From assembly GCA_949499045.1 (NCBI GenBank), contig CATEEE010000024.1, forward strand, positions 1-18,118: a DNA stretch of 18,118 nt, in the 5' to 3' direction. Each line of letters opens with the position of its first letter. Position 1 is the first letter of the stretch. Positions 1 through 6,918 of this stretch are shown piece after piece. Source of the stretch: Marinobacterium sp. xm-d-530 (GTDB lineage Bacteria > Pseudomonadota > Gammaproteobacteria > Pseudomonadales > Balneatricaceae). The translations under genes and the position numbers were made by a program. The notes under the pieces are model-generated. The model saw nothing but the letters and a program-made list of their open reading frames with translations. It was not told the DNA's origin and made no database searches.

Positions 1-146
1 CCAAGCAGAACGGGGAGGGTGCATCAGCGCAACCTGCACCGCGTCAAAAACAGCCAAGGGGAAATAGACCGGCGGAAGGTACACCCAAGCGTAAACCCCG
101 TCGTTTTGGCGGTCCCCGCAAAAAACCGGTTAACCGCGATCTGTAA
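1..146 (+). CDS. C-terminal tail of an unidentified protein (partial; possibly a DEAD-box RNA helicase)
   Basis: The frame with codons starting at position 3 is open from the left edge to a TAA at 144-146. The visible 47 residues are low-complexity and strongly basic: Gln, Pro, Gly, Lys and Arg dominate, and the end reads RRFGGPRKKPVNRDL. No catalytic domain is visible. Such disordered Arg/Gly/Pro tails are typical of RNA-binding proteins, notably DEAD-box helicases of the RhlB/RhlE type in gammaproteobacteria, but some pseudouridine synthases and ribonucleases end similarly. That it is coding follows from the open frame and biased composition. The family is a guess from the tail alone. Confidence 0.6.
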   Translation, partial: KQNGEGASAQPAPRQKQPRGNRPAEGTPKRKPRRFGGPRKKPVNRDL

Positions 147-207
147 TACGTTTTAATCGATAGGTTATCCAGTCATCCGCTTTGAAAAGAGTTTCGTATC
201 TTTTTTT

Positions 208-543
208 ATGAAAGAGACACTTTATTACGACGGAAAATGTTCGCTCTGTGTTGCCGAGATGGATAAATTGGCGGACATAAAGGGCGAGCAGCTAGAGCTG
301 CAAGATATTCATCAGTTATCGGATCAACTGACAAAAGATGAGCGCGTTAACATGCTTAAAGTGCTTCATCTTCAACGTGGGGATCAGTGGATAACCGGCA
401 TCGATGCCAATATAGCGGCTTGGCAACACACACGCTGGGGTTGGATTTGGCGCATACTAGGCTGGCCAATTATTAAACCCATTGCCAATATTGCGTATCA
501 ACGTTGGGCGCGTTGGCGATACGACAGACTCTATACGAAATAA
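208..543 (+). CDS. DCC-family (DUF393) putative thiol-disulfide oxidoreductase
   Basis: This 111-residue protein begins with the family signature YYDGKCSLC at residues 6-14, giving the CxxC pair Cys11/Cys14 directly after the first beta strand. The C-terminus ends in the basic aromatic stretch YQRWARWRYDRLY, also usual for the family. DCC proteins have a thioredoxin-like fold and are assumed to do thiol-disulfide chemistry. The substrate is unknown. No signal peptide is seen, so a cytoplasmic location is likely. The ATG at 208 has only a weak upstream purine stretch (AAAAGAG near 185-191). It lies 61 bases after the preceding stop and 49 bases before the next gene, so it may be the first gene of the following run. 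Confidence 0.85.
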   Translation: MKETLYYDGKCSLCVAEMDKLADIKGEQLELQDIHQLSDQLTKDERVNMLKVLHLQRGDQWITGIDANIAAWQHTRWGWIWRILGWPIIKPIANIAYQRWARWRYDRLYTK

Positions 544-592
544 CTTAGGTTCATTAGACTGTCGTCACTATCTAACCTTATAGGCTGTCGCT

Positions 593-916
593 GTGTTTAT
601 TGAATTAACCGATCTCTTCCTGCTGACCCTGGTAGCGGGTGTTATCTATGTTTGGTACAAAGGCTTAGCTGTTAGAGAACGCGCACTCAAAGCAGTGGAG
701 AGTTATTGCAACAAGTTGGATCTGCAATTACTGGATCAAAATGTCTCTCTGCGTGCTCTTTGGTTAAAACGTGATGACAGAGGTCGCTTGGCACCCTGGC
801 GTCGTTATCAGTTTGAATTTACCACGACAGGTGATCAGCGCTACCGTGGTCAGGTCGTGCTTCTCGGTAATCGTCTTGAGAGTATCACCTCAGAGGCCCA
901 TAAGTTTGAAGATTAG
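593..916 (+). CDS. DUF3301 family protein, single N-terminal membrane segment
   Basis: This is a 107-residue protein of unknown function. Residues about 5-22 (LTDLFLLTLVAGVIYVWY) form one hydrophobic segment. It is followed by a soluble part with the conserved core DQNVSLRALWLKRDDRGRL and a WRRYQFEFTTTGD strand region, which I recognise as DUF3301. The topology suggests a small inner-membrane-anchored protein with a compact beta-rich domain. The start is GTG at 593, with TAGG about 8 bases upstream. The stop is separated by only two bases from the ATG of selO, so the two are almost certainly co-transcribed and probably translationally coupled. No catalytic residues can be named. Confidence 0.8.
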   Translation: MFIELTDLFLLTLVAGVIYVWYKGLAVRERALKAVESYCNKLDLQLLDQNVSLRALWLKRDDRGRLAPWRRYQFEFTTTGDQRYRGQVVLLGNRLESITSEAHKFED

Positions 917-918
917 TC

Positions 919-2361
919 ATGTCTAAGCTCAATTTTGATAACACTTATGCTCGTTTACCCTCTCACTGGTATCAGACAGTCTCTGTCACCCCTTTAAAGA
1001 ATACTCATCTAATCAGCTTTAATGCGCCACTGGCCCAAACATTGGGCCTCAACCCCTGTGAATGGGCGCCTAGTCAATTGGTTGATACTTTCACCACTGA
1101 GCAGGGCCCAGAAGGCGCTGAACCCTTGGCAATGAAGTACACCGGTCACCAGTTTGGTGTCTATAACCCAGATCTCGGTGATGGGCGTGGTATCTTGCTT
1201 GGCGAGCATCTTGATCCCTCTGGCAATCGATGGGATCTGCATTTGAAAGGGGCGGGTAAAACAGCGTATTCGCGCTTTGCTGATGGTAGGGCGGTGCTTC
1301 GCTCTAGTATTCGTGAGTACTTAGTGAGCGAAGCGATGTTTGGCCTGGGCATTCCCACTACTCGTGCTTTAGCCATTTTTGGCAGTGAAGAGTTTACCCT
1401 TCGTAATGGAGCAGAACCCTGTGCCCAAGTACTTAGGGTGACCCCTTGCCATATACGCTTTGGCCATTTTGAGTACTTCTATTACTCCGGCCAGCATGAG
1501 GATCTGAAAAAGCTTGCTGATTACGTGATCGATCGTTACTACCCTGACGCGAAACAGGCTAAAAACCCCTACTTATTTATGTATCAACAGGTTGTAGAGC
1601 GCAGTGCCTATCTGGTTGCTCAGTGGCAGAGTTATGGGTTCGTTCATGCCGTCATGAATACCGATAATATGTCGATTATTGGTGAGACCTTTGATTATGG
1701 GCCGTTTACCTTCATGGATCGATACGAGCCAGACCATATTGCTAATAAAAATGATGAGCGTGGTCGATACGCGTTCAGCAATCAGCCCAGTATTATGCAG
1801 TGGAATCTGGCGGCTTTAGCTCAAGCTTTGATTCCTCTGATTGATAAACCCGATTTAGAAGCACAATTAGAGAGATTTTCAACGCTCTACTTTGATGCGT
1901 ACTACACTAAATTATCCCAGCGACTCGCGTTGCCTAATCCCGGTGTCACACATAAATCGTTGATCGATGAGATGCTATTGCTGATAGAAAAACAGCAGGA
2001 TGATCTCAATCGTTTTGTTCTGGCCTTAATGAGCCTAGAGCAGGGTGAATCTTTGGGCGGCAATGTCGACGCTCCTGAGACGTACACTGAGTGGTTAAGT
2101 CGGTTCTATGCGATACGTCATTCAGAAAAAGAGCAATTTAAATCACGTTTGGATTACGCAAAAACCTTAAACCCTGTCTATATTTTACGTAACTACATGT
2201 GTGAAGAGGCGATTCGCGACGCTCACGAGGGCGACTATCAACGCGTGAATCATCTGTTAGCCATGGTTCGTGAACCGACAAAGTACTATGCCGACTTGGC
2301 TGACTATTCAGATGCTCCACCGAAATGGGCAGAGGGAATCTTTTTAACCTGCTCTTCATAG
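919..2361 (+). CDS. selO: Protein adenylyltransferase SelO (YdiU/UPF0061)
   Basis: This 480-residue protein has the length and motifs of bacterial SelO, a pseudokinase-fold enzyme that transfers AMP from ATP to Ser/Thr/Tyr hydroxyls of target proteins and is linked to redox stress. Visible motifs are LGDGRG (86-91), Lys110 in HLKGAGK, FADGR (120-124), Arg173 and Arg180 in the VLRVTPCHIRFG segment, NTDN (247-250) with the probable catalytic Asp249 and metal ligand Asn250, and Asp259 in FDYGPF. The C-terminus is TCSS. Eukaryotic SELENOO has selenocysteine at the antepenultimate position; here it is Cys478, encoded by TGC, so no selenocysteine is needed. The ATG is two bases after the DUF3301 stop codon. 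Identification is firm; the in vivo targets are unknown. Confidence 0.95.
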   Translation: MSKLNFDNTYARLPSHWYQTVSVTPLKNTHLISFNAPLAQTLGLNPCEWAPSQLVDTFTTEQGPEGAEPLAMKYTGHQFGVYNPDLGDGRGILLGEHLDPSGNRWDLHLKGAGKTAYSRFADGRAVLRSSIREYLVSEAMFGLGIPTTRALAIFGSEEFTLRNGAEPCAQVLRVTPCHIRFGHFEYFYYSGQHEDLKKLADYVIDRYYPDAKQAKNPYLFMYQQVVERSAYLVAQWQSYGFVHAVMNTDNMSIIGETFDYGPFTFMDRYEPDHIANKNDERGRYAFSNQPSIMQWNLAALAQALIPLIDKPDLEAQLERFSTLYFDAYYTKLSQRLALPNPGVTHKSLIDEMLLLIEKQQDDLNRFVLALMSLEQGESLGGNVDAPETYTEWLSRFYAIRHSEKEQFKSRLDYAKTLNPVYILRNYMCEEAIRDAHEGDYQRVNHLLAMVREPTKYYADLADYSDAPPKWAEGIFLTCSS

Positions 2362-2405
2362 GGTCTTCAAGCGCACCGTACTTTCAATAATCATAGGAGA
2401 GTCTG

Positions 2406-3494
2406 GTGCGCAATTTACTGCTAGCCTTTGATGGCACTTGGCAAAAAACTGATTCGGATTTGAGTGATGGCGATCAAAGCAGTCATGTTGTCCAGTTAGT
2501 AAAGGCACTTAATAACGCCGATACAGAGACTCAACAGCTGGTCCATTACCTGCCTGGAGTCGGCACCTCCGCTTGGCAACAGATTCGAGGAGGCATCTTT
2601 GGCTGGGGACTCTCTGACAAGATAGCCGAAGCTTATTTATGGTTAATGGAGCATTATCAAGTTGGCGACCGGATCTTCTTGGTGGGCTACAGTCGAGGTG
2701 CTTTTGCGGCGAGAAGTCTATCGGGACTTATCGATCGATTGGGTCTACTTGGGTTGGAACATATCGAAAATTTTGATGCTTGCTACCAGCTATACCGACG
2801 CGGTACCCGCCGTGAACAAAACCGCTTCAAAGCCCAGTTTTCAACACCCATTCAGATTGAGGCGATTGCTGTTTGGGATACGGTAGGGTCGTTAGGCATC
2901 CCGTTGGGCAGCTTTAAACAGTTAAACCGTTATCTTTGGGGCTTTCATGACACACGCTTAGCCTCCAATGTGAAGCGAGGTTTTCAAGCACTGGCCATTG
3001 ATGAGCATCGCGCTGATTTCATACCAACACTCTGGTCACCCAAGCTTGAAGTGCATCAGAGCATAGAGCAGCGTTGGTTTGCTGGATCGCACGGGGATGT
3101 TGGCGGTGGAACAGAGTCAACTCTCTCAACCCACTCTTTTCAATGGATAATAGACTCACTTATTCAATCGGGTCTGCAGCTATATGCTGGCTCTTTAAAC
3201 GCTCAAGCGTCCAGTGTTGAACTACCTCACGACTCTTTCGATGAGTTTCTGGGTGGTCTTTACGACTGGTTTACCGATCGTCATTGGCGTCCAATAGGCA
3301 CTTGTCAGAATCGATTTGAGACGATTGATCCGAGTGTGTTTGAGTTGATGAACAACTCTGACTACCGCCCTAAAAATAGGGTAGGCCCTTATCTATCCTC
3401 CTATTTATCTCACCAATTGTGTGAAATTGATCATCTATATCAGTTTCAGACTTGTTTTCTCGACGAGGAAGAGGGGATACTGAACGCCTCTTAG
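2406..3494 (+). CDS. DUF2235 alpha/beta-hydrolase (Tle1-like fold)
   Basis: This 362-residue protein starts with the DUF2235 opening FDGTW (residues 8-12). It carries the nucleophile elbow GYSRG (94-98, Ser96), then VWDTVG (157-161, candidate acid Asp158), ADFIPTLW (203-210) and SHGDVGGG (228-235, His229/Asp231). Together these form the expected Ser-Asp-His triad of this lipase/phospholipase-like family. DUF2235 includes type VI secretion phospholipase effectors (Tle1), but no VgrG, PAAR, chaperone or immunity gene is nearby and no signal peptide is seen, so a cytoplasmic housekeeping hydrolase is more likely. The GTG start at 2406 is set by AGGAGA at 2395-2400, five bases upstream. It lies 44 bases after selO and 10 before yaiI, consistent with one operon. 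Confidence 0.85.
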   Translation: MRNLLLAFDGTWQKTDSDLSDGDQSSHVVQLVKALNNADTETQQLVHYLPGVGTSAWQQIRGGIFGWGLSDKIAEAYLWLMEHYQVGDRIFLVGYSRGAFAARSLSGLIDRLGLLGLEHIENFDACYQLYRRGTRREQNRFKAQFSTPIQIEAIAVWDTVGSLGIPLGSFKQLNRYLWGFHDTRLASNVKRGFQALAIDEHRADFIPTLWSPKLEVHQSIEQRWFAGSHGDVGGGTESTLSTHSFQWIIDSLIQSGLQLYAGSLNAQASSVELPHDSFDEFLGGLYDWFTDRHWRPIGTCQNRFETIDPSVFELMNNSDYRPKNRVGPYLSSYLSHQLCEIDHLYQFQTCFLDEEEGILNAS

Positions 3495-3499
3495 ATTTC

Positions 3500-3504
3500 A
3501 AGGA
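3500..3504 (+). promoter_or_regulatory. Ribosome binding site bearing on the yaiI start
   Basis: AAGGA at 3500-3504 directly abuts the ATG at 3505, leaving no spacer, but stands six bases before the in-frame GTG at 3511. The GTG start gives MKVWVDADACP, which matches where E. coli YaiI begins (MTIWVDADACP). The GTG at 3511 is therefore the more probable start. Confidence 0.55.
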
Positions 3505-3984
3505 ATGAGTGTGAAAGTTTGGGTTGATGCAGATGCGTGTCCTGTGGTGATTAGAGATATTCTCATCAAGGCAGCACTCAATCGAAAAGTAGAGATGGAG
3601 TTCGTTGCAAACCACTTCTATCAGTTACCTAATTCTCCCTATTTAAACTGGCGTCGAGTGCCTCAGGGTGCTGATCAGGCTGATCAAGAGATCGTTGATC
3701 GAGTGGCCGCTGGTGATCTTGTTATCGCCACGGATCTGCCGTTGGCTAATGATCTGATCGATAAAGGGGCTCGCGTGCTTACCCATCGTGGTGAGGCCTT
3801 AACAAAAGAGAACATCAAAGCGCGCCTAAATCTGCGTGACTTCTACGAAACCATGCGTGCTAGCGGAATTCAGTCTGGTGGCCAATCGGGTATGAGTCAG
3901 GCGGATCGTCGTGAGTTTGCCAACGCATTGGATCGTGCTTTAACCTCTGCACAGCGTCAAGCGAAGCAGGGAGGCAGTGCATGA
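3505..3984 (+). CDS. yaiI: YaiI/YqxD family protein (UPF0178, DUF188)
   Basis: The open frame encodes up to 159 residues and opens with the family hallmark VWVDADACP, an acidic N-terminal strand with two Asp residues like those of PIN-type nuclease folds. Further conserved blocks are VANHFYQLPNSP, VPQGADQADQEIVDRV, LVIATDLPLAN and VLTHRGEAL. UPF0178 proteins are widespread but have no established biochemical role; nuclease activity is only inferred from the PIN-like Asp pattern. The annotated ATG is at 3505, but ribosome-binding-site spacing and family length favour the GTG at 3511 (157 residues). The end overlaps the next gene by four bases (ATGA at 3981-3984), so the two are translationally coupled. 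Confidence 0.9.
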   Translation: MSVKVWVDADACPVVIRDILIKAALNRKVEMEFVANHFYQLPNSPYLNWRRVPQGADQADQEIVDRVAAGDLVIATDLPLANDLIDKGARVLTHRGEALTKENIKARLNLRDFYETMRASGIQSGGQSGMSQADRREFANALDRALTSAQRQAKQGGSA

Positions 3985-4706
3985 GCTCATTGTTAGAGGT
4001 GCTAATCTCGCTCAATCTTGATCTGGTCGCGCTGATCTGGTTTTTAATCTGTTTTAACGGCTATTTCATCTACGCTAAACGAGCCAGTTATCGCGTCACC
4101 TGCCTGGCTAGTCTAATGCACCTCTATCGTAAAGAGTGGATGCGGGCGGCTTTGGACCGTGAGGTGAGGGTGGCTGATACCACGACTATTACTAACCTAG
4201 AGCGCGGAGTCACCTTTTTTGCCAGTACCACGATGCTGATTTTAGCCGGTCTTTTGACCCTGCTTTCTCGCTCTGATATGGCGATCGATCTTCTCTCAGA
4301 ACTGCCGTTCACAGAGCCGATGACACGAATTCAGTGGGATTTGCGAATCATCGTTTTGATGGTGTTGTTTGTTTACGCATTCTTCAAATTCACCTGGTCT
4401 ATTCGCCAGTATGGGTTTGTTTCAGTGATGATCGGTGGCGGCCCTAACCCTAAAGAGAATGCCGACCCTCGAACGCTGGATATGCATGCTGAACGTTCTG
4501 CTCGTATGGCCAGTATGGCGGCAAATAACTTTAATGCCGGCCTCAGGACCTACTACTTTGCCATTGCAGTGCTGGGGTGGATGGTGAATACCTGGCTCTT
4601 TATGATCCTATGTGCAGTGGTTGTTTGGATTCTCTATCGTCGTGAATTCAGCTCTTCGACACTCAGAACCTTAATGATGAGTACGGATATCAACACTAAG
4701 GGTTGA
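3981..4706 (+). CDS. DUF599 family membrane protein
   Basis: This is a 241-residue integral membrane protein. Hydrophobic segments lie at about residues 12-31, 77-95, 122-139 and 190-218; the last may be a double span. Between them sits the conserved stretch WSIRQYGFVSVMIG followed by a polar loop with HAERSARMASMAANNFNAGLRTYYFA, the most conserved region of DUF599. The function is unknown, and nothing in the sequence suggests a transported substrate. The ATG overlaps the yaiI stop by four bases. The TGA stop (4704-4706) lies inside the -35 element of the htpG heat-shock promoter, so this gene closes the upstream transcription unit at the point where htpG begins its own. Confidence 0.85.
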   Translation: MSSLLEVLISLNLDLVALIWFLICFNGYFIYAKRASYRVTCLASLMHLYRKEWMRAALDREVRVADTTTITNLERGVTFFASTTMLILAGLLTLLSRSDMAIDLLSELPFTEPMTRIQWDLRIIVLMVLFVYAFFKFTWSIRQYGFVSVMIGGGPNPKENADPRTLDMHAERSARMASMAANNFNAGLRTYYFAIAVLGWMVNTWLFMILCAVVVWILYRREFSSSTLRTLMMSTDINTKG

Positions 4707-4729
4707 AATTAGATTGGCATCCCCCATAT
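4702..4729 (+). promoter_or_regulatory. Heat-shock (sigma-32/RpoH) promoter of htpG
   Basis: GTTGAAA (4702-4708) and CCCCATAT (4722-4729) match the RpoH consensus CTTGAAA / CCCCATNT at all but one position, with a 13-base spacer, which is within the known range. It lies 44 bases before the htpG ATG (4774). The -35 element contains the TGA stop of the preceding gene. A short inverted repeat (CTGATT 4730-4735, AATCAG 4743-4748) falls around the expected transcription start. I saw no CIRCE element. Confidence 0.85.
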
Positions 4730-4773
4730 CTGATTGAGTGTTAATCAGTAACTTGGGAATTCAGGTCTAAGCT

Positions 4774-6687
4774 ATGACAACCGAAACGAAACAAGAAACC
4801 CTTGGCTTTCAAACCGAAGTGAAACAGCTGCTTCAGCTGATGATTCACTCTCTATACTCCAATAAAGAGATCTTCTTACGTGAATTGATCTCTAACGCTT
4901 CAGATGCGGCCGAAAAGCTACGTTTTGAAGCGCTGTCTAACGCCGACCTCTACGAAAATGAAGGTGAGCTTCGTATTCGTGTCTCTGCGGATGAAGAGAA
5001 CAATACCATTACCATCGAAGATAACGGCATCGGTATGTCGCGCGATGAGGTCATTGAGCACCTCGGTACCATTGCTAAATCGGGTACCGCTAGCTTCCTT
5101 CAAAACTTGACCGGCGATGCGGCAAAAGATTCACACCTTATCGGTCAGTTCGGTGTCGGTTTCTACTCAGCCTTCATTGTGGCTGATCAGGTTGATCTAT
5201 ACACCCGTCGTGCAGGTTTAGACGCTGCAGAAGGTGTCCACTGGTCCTCTAAAGGTGAGGGTGAGTTCGATATTGCCACTATCGATAAGCCAGAGCGTGG
5301 TACGCGTATCGTCATGACGCTGAAAGAGGATGCGAAGGAGTTTGCCAGCGATTGGCGTCTACGCTCTCTAGTGACTAAATACTCTGATCACATCGCTTTG
5401 CCAGTGCAGATGGAGAAACAACCCATGCCGGCCGAGGGTGATGAAGAATCATCGAAAGACGCGCCCGAGATCGAAACAGTTAACAGCGCAACGGCACTTT
5501 GGACTAAGAACAAGTCAGAAGTGACTGAAGAGGAGTACAAAAACTTCTATCAGCACGTCTCCCATGATTTCCAAGAACCAATCAGTTGGGCTCATAACCG
5601 CGTTGAAGGTAACTTAGAGTACACCAGTCTTCTCTACCTACCTTCTAAAGCCCCTTACGATCTATGGAACCGTGAAGCGCCTAAAGGACTTAAGCTCTAC
5701 ATTCAGCGTGTCTTTATTATGGATCAAGCGGATCAATTTTTGCCGCTGTACCTTCGCTTCATTAAAGGCGTAGTCGATTCGAAAAACCTCTCACTTAACG
5801 TCTCTCGTGAAATACTTCAAAAAGATCCTAACGTTGATAAGCTGAAATCTGCTTTGACTAAGCGAAGCCTCGATATGATTGAGAAGTTCGCTAAGAAGGA
5901 TGCTGAGAAGTACCTAGAGTTCTGGAAAGAGTTTGGTCAGGTCCTAAAAGAAGGGCCCGCAGAAGATCATGCCAACCGTGAGCGTATTCTGAAACTGATG
6001 CGTTTTGCGTCAACTGAGAACAGCAACGGTGATCAGAACGTGAGTCTCGATAGCTACATCGAGCGAATGGGCGAAGATCAAGACAAGATCTACTACCTAG
6101 TGGCTGATAGCTACAATGCAGCTAAAGCGAGCCCGCATCTAGAGATCTTCCGTAAAAAGGGTATTGAAGTACTGCTTCTAACAGAACGTATCGACGAGTG
6201 GATGATGAGCCACTTGATGGATTACTCTGGCAAGTCATTCCAAGACGTCACCAAAGGCGAGTTGAAACTCGACGGCGAAGAGACTGAAGAGAGTAAAAAG
6301 GCTCAAGAGGAGCAGAACGCGCAATACGCTTCATTGATTGAGCGTCTTGGTGGTGTATTTACTGATCGTGTCGACTCAGTTCGTGTCTCGCAGCGTCTAA
6401 CCGACTCTCCAGCCTGTTTAGTACTGGGTGATTACGATATGGGTCTACAGATGCGTCGTATCATGGAAGCGGCTGGTCAAGCGGTTCCTGAGACTAAACC
6501 GGTCTTTGAGTTCAACGCAGAGCATCCACTGATCGGTAAGCTTGATCAAGAGTCTGACGAAGATCGCTTCGCGGATCTAGCGATGATTCTACTGGATCAA
6601 GCTCAACTAGCGACCGGTGGTCAGCTAGACGATCCAGCTGCTTACACAGCGCGTCTGAATAAGCTGCTGCTTGAGTTGAGTGCTTAA
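4774..6687 (+). CDS. htpG: Molecular chaperone HtpG (bacterial Hsp90)
   Basis: This 637-residue protein is full length for HtpG. The N-terminal GHKL ATPase domain shows FLRELISNASDA (34-45, catalytic Glu37 and Mg-binding Asn41), DNGIGM (83-88, adenine-contacting Asp83), GQFGVGF (124-130, glycine-rich lid) and GTRI. The middle domain contains LYIQRVFIMD and NLSLNVSREILQ, the latter with the conserved catalytic-loop Arg. The C-terminal dimerisation domain ends in KLLLELSA without the eukaryotic MEEVD tail, as expected in bacteria. HtpG is an ATP-driven cytosolic dimer that remodels client proteins, working with DnaK. The ATG at 4774 has only a modest CAGG Shine-Dalgarno (4762-4765). Transcription is predicted from the heat-shock promoter at 4702-4729 and ends at the terminator 6703-6733. 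Confidence 0.98.
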   Translation: MTTETKQETLGFQTEVKQLLQLMIHSLYSNKEIFLRELISNASDAAEKLRFEALSNADLYENEGELRIRVSADEENNTITIEDNGIGMSRDEVIEHLGTIAKSGTASFLQNLTGDAAKDSHLIGQFGVGFYSAFIVADQVDLYTRRAGLDAAEGVHWSSKGEGEFDIATIDKPERGTRIVMTLKEDAKEFASDWRLRSLVTKYSDHIALPVQMEKQPMPAEGDEESSKDAPEIETVNSATALWTKNKSEVTEEEYKNFYQHVSHDFQEPISWAHNRVEGNLEYTSLLYLPSKAPYDLWNREAPKGLKLYIQRVFIMDQADQFLPLYLRFIKGVVDSKNLSLNVSREILQKDPNVDKLKSALTKRSLDMIEKFAKKDAEKYLEFWKEFGQVLKEGPAEDHANRERILKLMRFASTENSNGDQNVSLDSYIERMGEDQDKIYYLVADSYNAAKASPHLEIFRKKGIEVLLLTERIDEWMMSHLMDYSGKSFQDVTKGELKLDGEETEESKKAQEEQNAQYASLIERLGGVFTDRVDSVRVSQRLTDSPACLVLGDYDMGLQMRRIMEAAGQAVPETKPVFEFNAEHPLIGKLDQESDEDRFADLAMILLDQAQLATGGQLDDPAAYTARLNKLLLELSA

Positions 6688-6702
6688 ACACTCCGCTTGA
6701 CG

Positions 6703-6733
6703 AAAAAAGGCCTGACACTGTCAGGCCTTTTTT
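6703..6733 (+). terminator. Rho-independent terminator after htpG
   Basis: A perfect 14-bp stem: A6 plus GGCCTGAC at 6703-6716, loop ACT, then GTCAGGCC plus T6 at 6720-6733. It lies 15 bases after the htpG stop. The A-tract and T-tract make it potentially bidirectional, so it could also stop transcripts coming from rarD on the other strand. Confidence 0.95.
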
Positions 6734-6779
6734 GTGGATGTCATGCTAAAGCCAGACAACGGTGCTGTTAGCTAACACT

Positions 6780-6878
6780 ATCGCAGTCTTTTCAAGACTG
6801 CTCCAACAGTGATTAGTTTTGTTGGAGCGGTCTAAAAGGCCGCGATGTTTGTTGGAGCCATCTCGAAGAGGTGGCGAT
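6780..6878. repeat. Cluster of three REP-like hairpin units
   Basis: Three related 26-28-base units share the ends GTTGGAGC and GCGAT around a variable hairpin. Unit 1 is inverted (6780-6807; stem GCAGTCTT/AAGACTGC, loop GAA). Unit 2 is direct (6821-6846; stem GCGGTCT/AGGCCGC with one G-T pair, loop AAA). Unit 3 is direct (6851-6878; stem GCCATCTC/GAGGTGGC with one G-T pair, loop GAA). Stem bases differ between units while pairing is kept. The layout resembles the GTGGGAGC...GCGAA repetitive extragenic palindromes of Pseudomonas, which are spread by RAYT-type transposases; no such gene is in the window. It lies between the convergent htpG and rarD genes. Confidence 0.75.
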
Positions 6879-6884
6879 TTGAGG

Positions 6885-6905
6885 TGACAGGCCTTCAGCC
6901 TGTCA
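6885..6905. terminator. Hairpin behind rarD, possible terminator
   Basis: TGACAGGC (6885-6892) and GCCTGTCA (6898-6905) form an 8-bp stem with loop CTTCA, extendable by two pairs including a G-T. It lies 13 bases beyond the rarD stop on the minus strand. There is no T-run on either side, so intrinsic termination is uncertain. It could instead be a transcript-stabilising hairpin. Confidence 0.4.
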
Positions 6906-6918
6906 TCCGCTGGTACTG

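Noticed and set aside
2406..3494. DUF2235 gene as a type VI secretion phospholipase effector
   Set aside because: No vgrG, PAAR, adaptor or immunity gene nearby and no extra N-terminal domain; its neighbours are housekeeping-like genes.
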